DNA of 64,000 bases from Moraxella sp. VT-16-12 (GCF_002224245.2 NZ_NKHK02000001.1:62001-126000); one strand, 5' to 3'. Positions 27,206 to 37,433 are shown, numbered from the stretch's first letter. Notes: a model not told the origin generated them from the letters alone. Numbers and translations are program-made.

Positions 27206-28012
27206 ATGATGTATCTGTGGTTTGTGGTGGCAGGGACGATAGCAGGGGTGTGTGCTGGGCTGTTTGGTGTCGGTGGGGGCTTGATTATTGTGCCTGCTTT
27301 GGTGTGGATTTTATCGGCGTATGGTTTGCCAAATGACGTGGTGCCACATATTGCGGTGGGGACGGCACTGGCGACCATTATTTTGACGTCCATCAGCTCC
27401 ATGTCGGCACACCACAAACGTGGGGGCGTGCGTTGGGATATTTTTAAAAATATGGCAAAGGGGCTGGTGCTAGGTTCTTTGGTGGGAGCATGGATAGCCA
27501 CGATGATAGATGGCAAGGCACTACAAGCGATTATCGGTGGTGGGGCGGTGCTGATGGCAATCAAAATGCTCTTTTTTCCCAACAAAGAAAATCTTAACAA
27601 GCCCTTGCCCAAAGACTATGCCCAAAGTGCAGCAGGTGTGGTGATTGGTGGGCTGTCGGCGATTTTTGGGATTGGCGGGGGGAGTTTGACCGTGCCGTAT
27701 TTGTCGCATAATGGCGTACCAATGAAGCAGGCGGTGGGAACTTCATCTGCTTGTGGCTTGCCTATTGCCATTGCTGGGGCGGTGGGCTTTATGTGGTTTG
27801 GAAGGCAAACAGTGGGTGCGTTTGAGGTGTCTGGCACGGTGGGTTTTGTGCATATTGGGGCGTTTGTGGCGATTAGCATGGCAAGTTTTGTGATGGCAAA
27901 AGTGGGGGCAAAACTGGCTCATGTTTTGCCTGCTCAAACCTTAAAGCGAGCGTTTGGCTGTTTGCTTTTGGTGGTGGGTTGTCAGCTGGTGTGGGTTGGG
28001 GTTTTTGGGTAG
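27206..28012 (+). CDS. TSUP (TauE/SafE) family permease
   Basis: About 268 residues, almost entirely hydrophobic, with eight predicted helices and the family's repeated glycine motifs: GVCAGLFGVGGGLIIVPAL near the N-terminus and GGLSAIFGIGGGSLTVPYL in the second half. Members move sulfite, sulfoacetate or other small anions; the substrate cannot be told from sequence. I start at the ATG at 27206, with AAGG 8 bp before it. Divergent from birA. Confidence 0.85.
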   Translation: MMYLWFVVAGTIAGVCAGLFGVGGGLIIVPALVWILSAYGLPNDVVPHIAVGTALATIILTSISSMSAHHKRGGVRWDIFKNMAKGLVLGSLVGAWIATMIDGKALQAIIGGGAVLMAIKMLFFPNKENLNKPLPKDYAQSAAGVVIGGLSAIFGIGGGSLTVPYLSHNGVPMKQAVGTSSACGLPIAIAGAVGFMWFGRQTVGAFEVSGTVGFVHIGAFVAISMASFVMAKVGAKLAHVLPAQTLKRAFGCLLLVVGCQLVWVGVFG

Positions 28013-28200
28013 TTTATTGATGATTTATATCTTAATTTTAGCCTAAAATCATTTAAATCCTTACTTTTTAGACTGATGAAAAATAATTGTAAACTTATTT
28101 TTATAAGATATAATGACTATCATCTAAAACAATAAACATTGATTATTCTTTAATCAAAAAATAATGCCACAATTTTTTGTGTCCATGATGGTTAATTGAC

Positions 28201-28776
28201 ATGAACTTTTTAAAGATATTAAATAACGGTAATAAGTTAGATATTGGTGATATATTTATACTTTTACTGTTTCTTTCGTTTGCTATATTAATGACCGTTG
28301 ATTATGGTATTCTTGGATATCATAGATACATACCACAAGAGAATGAATTAAAATATACTGAAGGTATTTTAAGAAAAAGATTGCAGAAAGAAGCAATGGG
28401 AAAAGGCTCTAGTACTTATTATTATCAAATTTATGACTCAAATGCAAAAAAATACCTAGATTTTAGTTGTGATTATACTGCGGTAAGTAGAGGTAGTAAT
28501 GGTGACTGTCGTTTTCCAAAAGAATATGAAAACAAACAGGTAAAAGTTGGTTGGTATCAACAGCCAGATTTTTTAATGTATTCAAATGACAAATTGCAAA
28601 TCGTCATTTTAGAAAAAGATGGCAAACAAATCCGCAGTTATAATCATTGGTTAGATGAGATTAGAACCAATAATATTATCAATATTATTGTGGTGATATT
28701 TTTTAATGGTATGTGTATTTTATTCTCTTATTTTTCGTTGCCAAGATATAATAGAAAGTTTAAAAACAAAATGTGA
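28201..28776 (+). CDS. Uncharacterised membrane-anchored protein
   Basis: A 191-residue protein with one hydrophobic segment near residues 18-38 (IFILLLFLSFAILMTVDYGI) and another near 158-178 (NIINIIVVIFFNGMCILFSYF), enclosing a soluble loop rich in Tyr and Lys (STYYYQIYDSNAKKYLDFSCDYTAVSRGSNGDC). The two-helix-plus-loop layout is like DUF3592-type proteins, but I do not claim membership. Base composition is clearly more AT-rich than the neighbours, and AT-rich gaps flank it on both sides, suggesting recent acquisition. Function unknown. Confidence 0.65.
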   Translation: MNFLKILNNGNKLDIGDIFILLLFLSFAILMTVDYGILGYHRYIPQENELKYTEGILRKRLQKEAMGKGSSTYYYQIYDSNAKKYLDFSCDYTAVSRGSNGDCRFPKEYENKQVKVGWYQQPDFLMYSNDKLQIVILEKDGKQIRSYNHWLDEIRTNNIINIIVVIFFNGMCILFSYFSLPRYNRKFKNKM

Positions 28777-29022
28777 GGTGATGTATTTCTGCTAAGGTGT
28801 TTGGTGAAGTTTTTGGTATAATTGGTTTTAAAGTAGGTATTCTTAATATATCTTGTTAAAGTATTCAAAGTTTGGATTGTAATATGGTCATATTCAAAAA
28901 CTTAAATACTAATAAATACATGAGATGAAATCTCACAATGTCTCGATTGATGCTCATCATCAAACCTATATGATTGACCAAATTTTTGCTAAAATACCCC
29001 ATTTATCCCATCAAAACACACC

Positions 29023-32000
29023 ATGCGTCTAAAATCCTTAAAACTTGCTGGCTTTAAATCCTTTGCCAATCCCACCACCTTTACCTTTAAACATGACATT
29101 ACCGCCATCGTAGGACCAAACGGCTGCGGCAAATCCAATGTGATTGATGCCATTCGCTGGGTGCTGGGCGAAACCAGTGCCAAACAGCTTCGTGGTGGGG
29201 CGATGAGTGATGTGATTTTTGCAGGGGTGGAAGGGCGAGCAGGCAAAAGTCTGGCAAGTGTGGAGATGACCTTTGAGCACACCCAAGATGAGCGTACAGG
29301 CATTCGCCATGCCCTAAATCTTTACCAAGAGCTGACCTTACGCAGGCAAGTAACCAAAGAAGGCAAATCGGACTATTTTATCAACGGACAGCGAGTACGC
29401 CGACGAGATGTGGTGGACGTGTTTTTGGGGACAGGGCTTGGGGCAAGAAGTTATGCGGTGATTGAGCAGGGCATGATTGGGCGGATTGTAGAGAGCAGTC
29501 CGTTGGAGCTAAGAGCGTTTATTGAAGAGGCGGCTGGGGTATCACGCTATCAGGCACGCCGTGCTGAGACTCAAAAACAGCTTGATGATGCCAAAGACAA
29601 CCTAGCACGTCTGAGCGACTTACAATCTGAGCTAAAAAAACAGCAAAACACACTCATTGCCCAAGCACAATCTGCCAAACGCTATCAAGCATTACATGAT
29701 GAAATGACCCAGATTCAAAAAGATGGGCTGTTAAAGCGGATTTTTGATGCATGGCAGATGGTGCAAACAAAAAAAGATGAGTACAGCAAATGTACCAATC
29801 AGATGGCACTGTCGGAGCAGCACATCGCCAAAGCCAAACATGAGCTTGACCAAAAAAGCCAAGAGCTTGCCCAAGCACAACGCCATAAAGATGAGTTTAA
29901 GGAAAATTATCACAATGCACGTATGGCAGAGCAGACGGCAGAGCATAATTTTTATAAGATAAATCAAGAGCTTAAACAGCATGATGACCGTATTGAACAG
30001 CTCACCACCACCAAACAACAAGCCAAAGATGATATAAGTCATGCTCAGAACAGCTTATCGCAAATTCAAGTATCTTTGGCGAACATCAGCCCAAATCTAG
30101 CAAAACTACAAGATGAACTTGCCACACATCAAAATCAGCTCACCGCCCATCAAACCGCCTATCAGCAGGCTGGCATACAGATGAAAGAACTCACGGCGAC
30201 TCATCAGCAGTTAGAGAGTCAAAAACAGCTTGCCCTAGCAGGACAAAATCGCCTAAATGTCGCCCAGCAAAAATGGCAAACACGCCACAACGAGCTGCTC
30301 AAAGAAAGCCAAGAGCTGACACAGATTTGTATAGATGACGGTCAGCTGACAAAGTTGCACACACAAATTAGTACATTGCAAAACGCCATAGATAAGATAA
30401 ATCTTGATGATGATAAGCGTGTACTGGACAAAACAACGGCTCAGGTTGGGGCGTCAAAAAGTGAGCTAACCGCTCTTGAAAAACGTCATGCTGGCTTGAT
30501 GGGCGAGTATGACACGCTGTATAAATTGGCATACCCACCCAAAACCACCCAAGCAAAACACACAACCACCCACCGCCATACTGCCTTAGCCACGCTCAAA
30601 GATGAAATTAGCCTAAGCCAAGCAGGTCAGGCATATGGTCGGGTGCTTGATGAGTTTTTGGGGTTTTGGTTGGATGCAAAGATTGGTGATGAGTCTTGTG
30701 TGGATATTGTCAGCACAAAAGCTGCCACACCCACCGCCATTTTTTATCCAAGTCAAACACACTCACAAGCAGACGACAAATTTATTCCACTGAATCATCT
30801 GCTAGATAAACCCAAATTAAAGCTGTTTGATGACATTTATCTTTACACAGGTCAGGGCGTGCCTGATGTGCCTGCTGGTCGGGTGGTTTTGACCCAAACA
30901 GGGTGGATAGTCGGGCAATTTGGGGTGGTGCAGGCGAGTAAATTTGGGGCAAAAAGTGATTTTTTAACTCAAAAAACCGAGCATTTGCAACGACTTAATG
31001 ACCTAAAACACAAGCTTGCTGAGCTTGAAGGTGTCATTGATGATAAACGACAGGCATTAAAACAGCTAAATGCCCAAAAATTTGAATTGCGTAGGGCATT
31101 AGATGAAAAGACAGCACAGCGTGGCGTACTGATTCATGACAAGTACCAAGCCGAACAACAGTTTATCCGTCTAGAATCTGCCAAAAAAAACCACACATTA
31201 AAGGTGCAGATGAACACCAAAGCCCAAGCCCAGCTGGCTGATGAAAAGGCGGAACATGACAGCGAACTGGCTAAATTTCATGCACAACTGACCCACAGTG
31301 ATGATGAGCTAGCAAGATTGTTGCCACTTTTGCAGGCTGCCAAAAGCAAATTTGAGACACTAGGCAGACAAACTGATGAGTGTCAGCGATTTATCATGGA
31401 GCATACGGATAAAATACAAACTTTGTATTTACAACAGCAGTCGTTATTACAAAGCCAAGAACATCAAAACAAACTGTTTGGGCTTGCCAAAACAGCTTTA
31501 AATCAAGCCGATGACAAGATGCAACAAGCAAAAAAACACCATCAGACATTAAGTGAGCAGTTGCCCATATTCAAACAGCAGTTTGACCAAACCAAAGCCA
31601 ACACCATCAAACTTAAAGCCATGAGCGATGAGCAAACAGCGTTTATTCATGCTTTACAGCTTGCTTATGACGCAGCAAAAGATAATTTGACAACCCTACA
31701 AAACAGCCTAAGTGCCACCCAAGCTTGTGCCACGCAACTAGGAGCGGACGTGGCGGTTGCCCAAAGCCGTTTGGCAGATTTGTCAGAGCAGATGAGCTCT
31801 TATGATGATGGCTTTGAGCTGTCGGTTGTGCTTGCTGATTTTGCCACCAAACCGCCCATATTTACTGACCACAGCACACAGCTTGCCAAAATTAAAAAAC
31901 AACTGGATGATATTGGTGCGGTCAATCTAACAGCAGTGGCGGAGCTTGCTGAGCTAGAAAGCCGTGTGTCTCCTTTAAATGAGCAAATCCAAGACATCAC

Positions 32001-32544
32001 CGACAGTATCAATAAGCTCAAAGACGCCATCAGCACCATAGATGATAAAACCAAAACCTTGTTTTTGGACATGCTAAATGCGGTTAATGCTGAGCTAAAT
32101 GCCTTGTTTGTCAAAGTGTTTGGGGGCGGTCAGGCAAGTTTGAGTCTGATAAATGATGATGGCTTGTCAAAGGTGGATAAATGGCGAGCAGGTTTGGTGT
32201 TGATGGCACAGCCTAAGGGCAAGAAAAACAGCCGTCTGGCGGTATTGTCAGGTGGCGAAAAAACCTTGACGGCGTTAAGTTTGATTTTTGCGATTTTTAA
32301 ACAGCACCCCGCCCCATTTTGTGTGCTAGATGAAGTGGACGCTCCGTTAGATGATGCCAATGTGGGGCGGTTTACCAGTCTGATTGATGAGCTTGCTCAA
32401 AGCGTGCAGTTTATTTTTATCAGCCATAACAAACTTGCCATGCAAACTGCTCATGAGCTCAAAGGCATTACCATGCCAACAGCAGGGATTTCAAGTTTGG
32501 TTACGGTCAATCTGCAACAAGCCCAGCAATACATAGAAAGCTAA
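29023..32544 (+). CDS. smc: Chromosome segregation protein Smc
   Basis: A 1173-residue SMC ATPase that condenses and aligns replicated chromosomes. The head begins MRLKSLKLAGFKSFANPTTF with Walker A GPNGCGKSN (31-39). Long coiled coils (about 170-480 and 650-990) flank a hinge near 490-640. The C-terminal head has the ABC signature LSGGEKTLTALSL and Walker B FCVLDEVDAPLDDAN. Partners ScpA/ScpB are not in the window. Coding sequence is compact with no frameshift. Confidence 0.97.
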   Translation: MRLKSLKLAGFKSFANPTTFTFKHDITAIVGPNGCGKSNVIDAIRWVLGETSAKQLRGGAMSDVIFAGVEGRAGKSLASVEMTFEHTQDERTGIRHALNLYQELTLRRQVTKEGKSDYFINGQRVRRRDVVDVFLGTGLGARSYAVIEQGMIGRIVESSPLELRAFIEEAAGVSRYQARRAETQKQLDDAKDNLARLSDLQSELKKQQNTLIAQAQSAKRYQALHDEMTQIQKDGLLKRIFDAWQMVQTKKDEYSKCTNQMALSEQHIAKAKHELDQKSQELAQAQRHKDEFKENYHNARMAEQTAEHNFYKINQELKQHDDRIEQLTTTKQQAKDDISHAQNSLSQIQVSLANISPNLAKLQDELATHQNQLTAHQTAYQQAGIQMKELTATHQQLESQKQLALAGQNRLNVAQQKWQTRHNELLKESQELTQICIDDGQLTKLHTQISTLQNAIDKINLDDDKRVLDKTTAQVGASKSELTALEKRHAGLMGEYDTLYKLAYPPKTTQAKHTTTHRHTALATLKDEISLSQAGQAYGRVLDEFLGFWLDAKIGDESCVDIVSTKAATPTAIFYPSQTHSQADDKFIPLNHLLDKPKLKLFDDIYLYTGQGVPDVPAGRVVLTQTGWIVGQFGVVQASKFGAKSDFLTQKTEHLQRLNDLKHKLAELEGVIDDKRQALKQLNAQKFELRRALDEKTAQRGVLIHDKYQAEQQFIRLESAKKNHTLKVQMNTKAQAQLADEKAEHDSELAKFHAQLTHSDDELARLLPLLQAAKSKFETLGRQTDECQRFIMEHTDKIQTLYLQQQSLLQSQEHQNKLFGLAKTALNQADDKMQQAKKHHQTLSEQLPIFKQQFDQTKANTIKLKAMSDEQTAFIHALQLAYDAAKDNLTTLQNSLSATQACATQLGADVAVAQSRLADLSEQMSSYDDGFELSVVLADFATKPPIFTDHSTQLAKIKKQLDDIGAVNLTAVAELAELESRVSPLNEQIQDITDSINKLKDAISTIDDKTKTLFLDMLNAVNAELNALFVKVFGGGQASLSLINDDGLSKVDKWRAGLVLMAQPKGKKNSRLAVLSGGEKTLTALSLIFAIFKQHPAPFCVLDEVDAPLDDANVGRFTSLIDELAQSVQFIFISHNKLAMQTAHELKGITMPTAGISSLVTVNLQQAQQYIES

Positions 32545-32678
32545 AAACACCAGTTAGGTAGGGCAGTATTGACAAGATACCCCAAATTTGATGGTTTGGA
32601 GCTTTACTGCTTAACAAATAAAACACACAAGCAAATGTTTTAAAACTGACATGGTTTTTGTGGTTGGGGGGCTTTGAT

Positions 32679-34091
32679 TTATCGCATGGCTAATATTTTG
32701 TCTTTGCTATGTCTTTCTAGATACCATAAAAGTAATGCCCCTGCCACCGCCAGCGACACCACCAACGCCGTCCAAAAGCCATAAATCCCCATGCCCACAT
32801 AAAACGCCAACACATAGCCCGGTAACAGTCCGCACCCCCAAAAGGCGATGGCGTGGATAAGCATGGGGATGGTTGTTACTTTGTAGCCACGCAGTGCATA
32901 GCTTGCCACACATTGCACCGCGTCCACCAGTTGAAAGGCAGCGGCAAATAAAATCAAACTGCCTGAGATGGCAATGACCGCCAAATCATCGGTGTACATA
33001 CCTGCCAAAGCATGCCGACCCACCACCAAAAATAACGCTGTCAAAAATGACACACCCACCGCCGTAAATATCGCCACCCCTGAGATGTAGCGAGCTTTGG
33101 CGGGTTGTCTTTGTCCAAGTGCCATGCCAACTCGTACGGTGCTGGCAATCCCCATGCTTTGGGGTATCATAAAGATAAGACTGGTGATACTGATGACGAT
33201 TTGTTGGGCAGAGATAAAATTTTCGGTGCTGTGCGTGCCATCACCACCAAGCTGCGCCACCAAAAAAATGATGACGCTAAATAAGCTCACTTCAATAAAA
33301 AAAGACAGCCCAATAGGTACGCCCAGACGTGTGATGTCACCAAACAGCTTGATGTTGGGCAGGCTAAATTTATCAGTTAAGCCAAATTCATAAAAGTATT
33401 TGTCTTTGGCAATATAAACGCCCAAAATCATGGCATTAAGCCAAAATACAATGGCAGTTGCCAGTCCGCACCCTGCACCCCCCAAGGCAGGCATACCAAA
33501 TTTGCCATAGACAAAGACATAATTTAGGGCGATATTAATAAAAAAACACAGCCAACTGACGATCATGATGACCTTGGGTTTATTCAGGCTAGATGCATAG
33601 GCGTGTAAAGCTCGGTGTATCATTGCAGCAGGCATGGCAAAGCCAATAAACCACAGATAATCTGCGGTGGTGGCAAGCGTGCGTGGGCTAAGATGGCTAA
33701 AATACATCTCAAATGGTAAAATCGCCAGCCACATCAATGCCATGCCAATCAAGCCCATCACCACGCCGTACCACACGCCTTGTCTCCCAAGCTCACCGAT
33801 GGCATGGGCAGGAGTGTCGCCTTTTTTTGATGAGCCATAGGCTTGGGCAACCATTGGGTTTAGAGCAGTCATTACGCCCATTAGGGTGATATAGATGGTG
33901 ATAAATAGGCTGTTGCCCAGTCCCACCGCCGACAAGTCATCAATGCTGACACTGCCTGCCATCACCGTATCCACAAAACCTGTACCCACTTGGGCGATTT
34001 GTGATAAGAGCATGGGTAGGGCAAGCGTGGCAAGAGCGGACAGTTCTTTTTTGTAGGTGGTAAAGGAATAGCGGTTGATGTCAAGGAGCAT
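32679..34091 (-). CDS. MATE-family efflux transporter
   Basis: A 470-residue protein with twelve hydrophobic segments. The N-terminal sequence ELSALATLALPMLLSQIAQVGTGFVDTVMAG and the mid-protein GLSFFIEVSLFSVIIFLVAQLGG match the NorM branch of MATE antiporters, which exchange cationic drugs for sodium or protons in the inner membrane. It is convergent with smc, 134 bp apart. Confidence 0.92.
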   Translation of the reverse strand: MLLDINRYSFTTYKKELSALATLALPMLLSQIAQVGTGFVDTVMAGSVSIDDLSAVGLGNSLFITIYITLMGVMTALNPMVAQAYGSSKKGDTPAHAIGELGRQGVWYGVVMGLIGMALMWLAILPFEMYFSHLSPRTLATTADYLWFIGFAMPAAMIHRALHAYASSLNKPKVIMIVSWLCFFINIALNYVFVYGKFGMPALGGAGCGLATAIVFWLNAMILGVYIAKDKYFYEFGLTDKFSLPNIKLFGDITRLGVPIGLSFFIEVSLFSVIIFLVAQLGGDGTHSTENFISAQQIVISITSLIFMIPQSMGIASTVRVGMALGQRQPAKARYISGVAIFTAVGVSFLTALFLVVGRHALAGMYTDDLAVIAISGSLILFAAAFQLVDAVQCVASYALRGYKVTTIPMLIHAIAFWGCGLLPGYVLAFYVGMGIYGFWTALVVSLAVAGALLLWYLERHSKDKILAMR

Positions 34092-34372
34092 GGTGTTGGA
34101 GTAAAGTTAAAATGGCGTATTTTAACAAAATTTTGATGACTGGTGCAAAATCCCTATGCTACAAATCAAAATATGAATAAAAATCATACAAAATAAAACT
34201 TTTATTCATGGGTATTTTGTTGTATTTTGCTTGATGAGACAACTGTTTTGATTATAATCACAGACAACCATCACCAAGGCAATCATCATCTCACCTACGA
34301 ATGCCCTAGCGGTGGTTATTGCTATCGGTCTTTGGGCTGATGGCTTTCCATAAACTAAAAACAACAAACTTT

Positions 34373-34637
34373 ATGAAAAAGTTCTCAATCCTAGCACCAA
34401 CCATGAGTGCTACCGTAGCGTCTGTCCCTGCTTTTGCAGAGACCAGTTATTATAGCAAAGCAGCCCCAGTCGTTCAACCAGAGCTTGTCCGTGCTATCCA
34501 CCCCAGACATCACCCCTGAAACCAGTTTTTAGGGTGGATTATCATCCTAATCCATTGCCGAAAAAATTACACATTCATATTGCCCCCAATATGAAAGCAC
34601 ATAGACCATGGAATGCCCCTTGGAAAAAATACTAAAT
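34373..34637 (+). pseudogene. Frameshifted remnant, toxin-tail-like
   Basis: An ATG at 34373 opens 48 codons with a signal-peptide-like start (MKKFSILAPTMSATVASVPA) and stops at 34519. In the +1 frame, coding-like sequence continues without a break (KPVFRVDYHPNPLPKKLHIH then IAPNMKAHRPWNAPWKKY) to a TAA at about 34637. The ending, with many His, Pro and Trp, resembles the extreme C-termini of polymorphic/contact-dependent toxins (x-VDYHP...HIHI...HRPW). The two pieces could be one gene with a frameshift or two unrelated scraps. A small ORF follows at once. Confidence 0.35.
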
Positions 34638-34652
34638 TAGAGGTTTTGTTGA

Positions 34653-34919
34653 ATGACTGACATAAACAAGTTAATTAGAAGTCTTGAAGATTATAGTGTG
34701 GGCAGTATATCAGGAGAGCAACCACTTCTTGTTTGGGATAGTGCTCCCATTGATTTTCGGGGCATTTATTATAATCTATATCATTTGATTTCTGATGAAG
34801 ATATTAGGAAAAAAGATGGGAAGTATAGTAAATATCAGCTTAGCCAGCTTGATGTATTGATACAAGGATTGAAGCAGGGTGCTAGTATGGATGTATTATC
34901 GGATATTTCGTTTTTATGA
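34653..34919 (+). CDS. Small uncharacterised protein, possible orphan immunity protein
   Basis: An 88-residue acidic soluble protein (MTDINKLIRSLEDYSVGSIS...), with an AGAGG site 8 bases before the ATG. No family recognised. Its position 16 bp after a toxin-tail-like fragment is what is seen for immunity genes behind toxin C-termini, but that is inference only. AT-rich compared with the flanking housekeeping genes. Confidence 0.5.
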   Translation: MTDINKLIRSLEDYSVGSISGEQPLLVWDSAPIDFRGIYYNLYHLISDEDIRKKDGKYSKYQLSQLDVLIQGLKQGASMDVLSDISFL

Positions 34920-35033
34920 TAAACAGAGCATTTTTATAAGTAAATTTTTTAATCTTGAAATAGAATTTCCAAGATTAAAAGATAATTATTTGCATCAGAC
35001 AAAAATATAAATAAAATTACTTTTCTATTAGTT

Positions 35034-35508
35034 ATGGTTCTTATTTCTTTAACCACCCATGCCGATCTACCCCTAACGGTAGAGGATTTATTAGCGGATA
35101 AAAACCGCTTTAAGCTAGATACCAGTCTAAGCTACTATAACTATCATAAGACAGCGACCGCCACGCAGGGTTTTGATGGCATAGACGTGGGTAATGGACG
35201 CATCATTTATATCCCATCAGTAGGCGATAGTCATAGCAATACCAACAGTCTCATCGCAGGGCTAGGTTTGCGTTATGGGGTAAGTGATAAATTTGAGTTG
35301 GGTATTAAAGGTGGTGGTATATATAACGCTGCTCGTCATCAAAATGCCAATCATTTTACCAATACCAGCGACACTTATCTACAAGATGTCAGTATCACTA
35401 GCCAATACCAAGCCACCCGCAGTTTTTATAGGAAGTATTGATGTAAAAGATGATAAATTTTGGTGGCTTTTGCAGTGCTTTAAGGCTACAATGGTGGTTT
35501 TAAAATAA
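35034..35508 (+). pseudogene. Broken outer-membrane beta-barrel protein gene
   Basis: 135 codons are open to 35441, starting MVLISLTTHADLPLTVEDLL with a shortened signal peptide. The pattern of alternating residues and Gly/Tyr (FKLDTSLSYYNYH, LIAGLGLRYGVSDKFELGIKGGG) is that of outer-membrane beta strands. Near 35405 the strand ITSQYQ appears to continue in the +1 frame as TKPPAVFIGSIDVKDDKFWW, which runs to a stop near 35508. So the gene is frameshifted and also truncated at its 3' end before xerC. The original family is not identified. Confidence 0.5.
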
Positions 35509-35514
35509 ACCTTT

Positions 35515-36555
35515 ATGAGACTCTCCCACCTAACCTCCACCAAAAATTCTAATCAGAAAGAACCAACAGACATCTCACCTGAATTTCTTGTCGTCATTGA
35601 TGAGTGGCTGTCCGCTTTACATCGCCAAAATTACTCTACCCACACCATCATGGCGTATCAGTCGGCACTCACGAGATTTGCGTTATTTTTATCCAAAGAT
35701 AAGCTTTTGCAAGGCAACTGGCAAGCCTGCGATAAAAAACGCCTAAGCTACTATTTGAGCGGTCGTTTGGAGATGGGAGAGTTAAAGGTGGCAAGTGTCA
35801 AACAAGAAGTTTCTGCCATCAGTCATTTTTATGCTTATGCCATTGCCCAAGGGCTGACCCACAGCAACCCCGCCAAAGGCTACCGCCTAAAAAATCCGCC
35901 CCGCCCTTTACCAACCATCAGTGATGAAGCCTTGATGGCTCAGCTGCTTGACCAACCTAGCCCTGATGACCCAAAAGAAGCCCGTTTGTGGGTGCGTGAT
36001 AGGGCGATGTTTGAGCTGATGTATGGTAGTGGTTTGCGTTTGTCGGAGTTGGTGGGGCTAGATGTGGGTGATGTGGATTTGTCGGCTCGGACAGTGCGAG
36101 TGGTGGGTAAAGGTCATAAAATGCGAATTGTTCCTGTGGGCAAAAAAGCGGCATCTGCCATCAAAGACTATCTGCCTTATCGTCATCACTGGCAAAAAAA
36201 CACCAATGCCTTATTTGTCAGTGAACGGCGTGGCACTCGCATTACTCAAAGAAGTGTACAGCTGCGTTTAAAAGTATCAGCCGTCCGAGCAGGCATTGCC
36301 CAAAACTTACACCCACACATATTGCGTCATTGTTTTGCATCGCACCTGCTTTCTGCCAGTGGTGATTTGCGTGCCATTCAAGAAATGTTGGGGCATAGTA
36401 GCGTTGCCACCACACAGATTTATACGCATGTGGATTTTGGTTCATTGACAAAGTTGTATGACAAAGCCCACCCCAGAGCGGTCATAGAGCCAGCATTAAC
36501 ACATATTGATGGTGAGCCTTTTTCCGCACCAAATGAAAGCCAGATGACAAAGTAA
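35515..36555 (+). CDS. xerC: Tyrosine recombinase XerC
   Basis: A 346-residue tyrosine recombinase. The SAM-like N-terminal core-binding domain (NYSTHTIMAYQSALTRFALFL) is followed by the catalytic domain with R175 (GSGLRLSEL), K199 (VVGKGHK), H268-x-x-R271 (HPHILRHCFASHLL), H294 (LGHSSVATTQ) and nucleophile Y303 (IYTHVDF). The RLSEL/LGHSSVATTQIYTH pattern and length fit chromosomal XerC, which resolves chromosome dimers at dif with XerD. An N-terminal polar extension of about 20 residues is present. No att-like repeats are seen around it. Confidence 0.9.
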   Translation: MRLSHLTSTKNSNQKEPTDISPEFLVVIDEWLSALHRQNYSTHTIMAYQSALTRFALFLSKDKLLQGNWQACDKKRLSYYLSGRLEMGELKVASVKQEVSAISHFYAYAIAQGLTHSNPAKGYRLKNPPRPLPTISDEALMAQLLDQPSPDDPKEARLWVRDRAMFELMYGSGLRLSELVGLDVGDVDLSARTVRVVGKGHKMRIVPVGKKAASAIKDYLPYRHHWQKNTNALFVSERRGTRITQRSVQLRLKVSAVRAGIAQNLHPHILRHCFASHLLSASGDLRAIQEMLGHSSVATTQIYTHVDFGSLTKLYDKAHPRAVIEPALTHIDGEPFSAPNESQMTK

Positions 36556-36575
36556 TGATTAAAAAATAATCATAT

Positions 36576-37433
36576 CTAAAAACCCGCACGACACTTAAAA
36601 ATGGGCATATTTTGGCGGATTTTATCTTGTGTTTCTTTGTTAAAATCAGCATAAATCACCGCAAGTTCACCACAATCGGTTTGTTTGGTGTTTGCTAAAA
36701 TTTGACCATCAGCATTTATTATCATGCCATGCCCCCATGTTTGGCGGGTGTAAACTTTGCCTTTGTGGCTAAATTGGTGCGTGCCACCTTGTGCCGAGCC
36801 GATAATCATACATTGGCTATCTAGTGAGCGAGCGGTCAGCAAACTTTGCCAATGAGCTTGCCCTGTGGTATAAGTAAAAGCAGATGGTACGCTAATCATG
36901 TCTGCCCCCATCTCCCTAAGTTTTTGAAATAACAAAGGAAATCTGACATCAAAACACACCGCCAAACCAATATTAACAGCCACACCATCAAGCACACACG
37001 TTGCCACCACAGGCACGCTCCCAGCTTCAAAGGTACGACCTTCATCGTACGACCCCACGCCATCAGCAACATTGGCACGAAACAGGTGGATTTTATCGTA
37101 ACAAGCAATTTTTTGACCCGTGTTATCAAACAGCAAGCTACTTTGGCAAAATCTACCATCAGCAATCACACTGCCATCAAGGCGAGTGGGGCAAGGCAGT
37201 GTCCCTATAATTATGTGGACATTGTGGGTGCTGGCAAGTTCGCCATACCAAGCACAAATCTCATCAAAACGCTGTGCAAGTGGTCGCTGATAGCCCATCA
37301 AGCAAGCATTTTCAGGCAATACCACCAAATCTGCCCCTTGCGTGGCGGCGGTTTGGACAGCTTTTTTGATGATGGCTAGGTTGTTATCAATATTATCTTG
37401 GCTGTTTAACTGAATGTTGGCGATGGTTGGCAT
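36576..37433 (-). CDS. Carbon-nitrogen hydrolase (Nit1/Nit2-like)
   Basis: A 285-residue nitrilase-superfamily amidase with the Glu-Lys-Cys triad: E in LPENACLMGY, K in YDKIHLFRAN and C in GLAVCFDVRFP. The FDVRFP and ARSLDSQCMIIGSAQGG forms fit the Nit1 branch, which hydrolyses deaminated glutathione. Cytosolic. Convergent with xerC, 20 bp apart. Confidence 0.9.
   Translation of the reverse strand: MPTIANIQLNSQDNIDNNLAIIKKAVQTAATQGADLVVLPENACLMGYQRPLAQRFDEICAWYGELASTHNVHIIIGTLPCPTRLDGSVIADGRFCQSSLLFDNTGQKIACYDKIHLFRANVADGVGSYDEGRTFEAGSVPVVATCVLDGVAVNIGLAVCFDVRFPLLFQKLREMGADMISVPSAFTYTTGQAHWQSLLTARSLDSQCMIIGSAQGGTHQFSHKGKVYTRQTWGHGMIINADGQILANTKQTDCGELAVIYADFNKETQDKIRQNMPIFKCRAGF

Noticed and set aside
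35515-36555. XerC gene as the integrase of a mobile element
   Set aside because: Sequence and length fit housekeeping XerC, and no flanking repeats or cargo boundary are seen, although the fragments just upstream are decayed.
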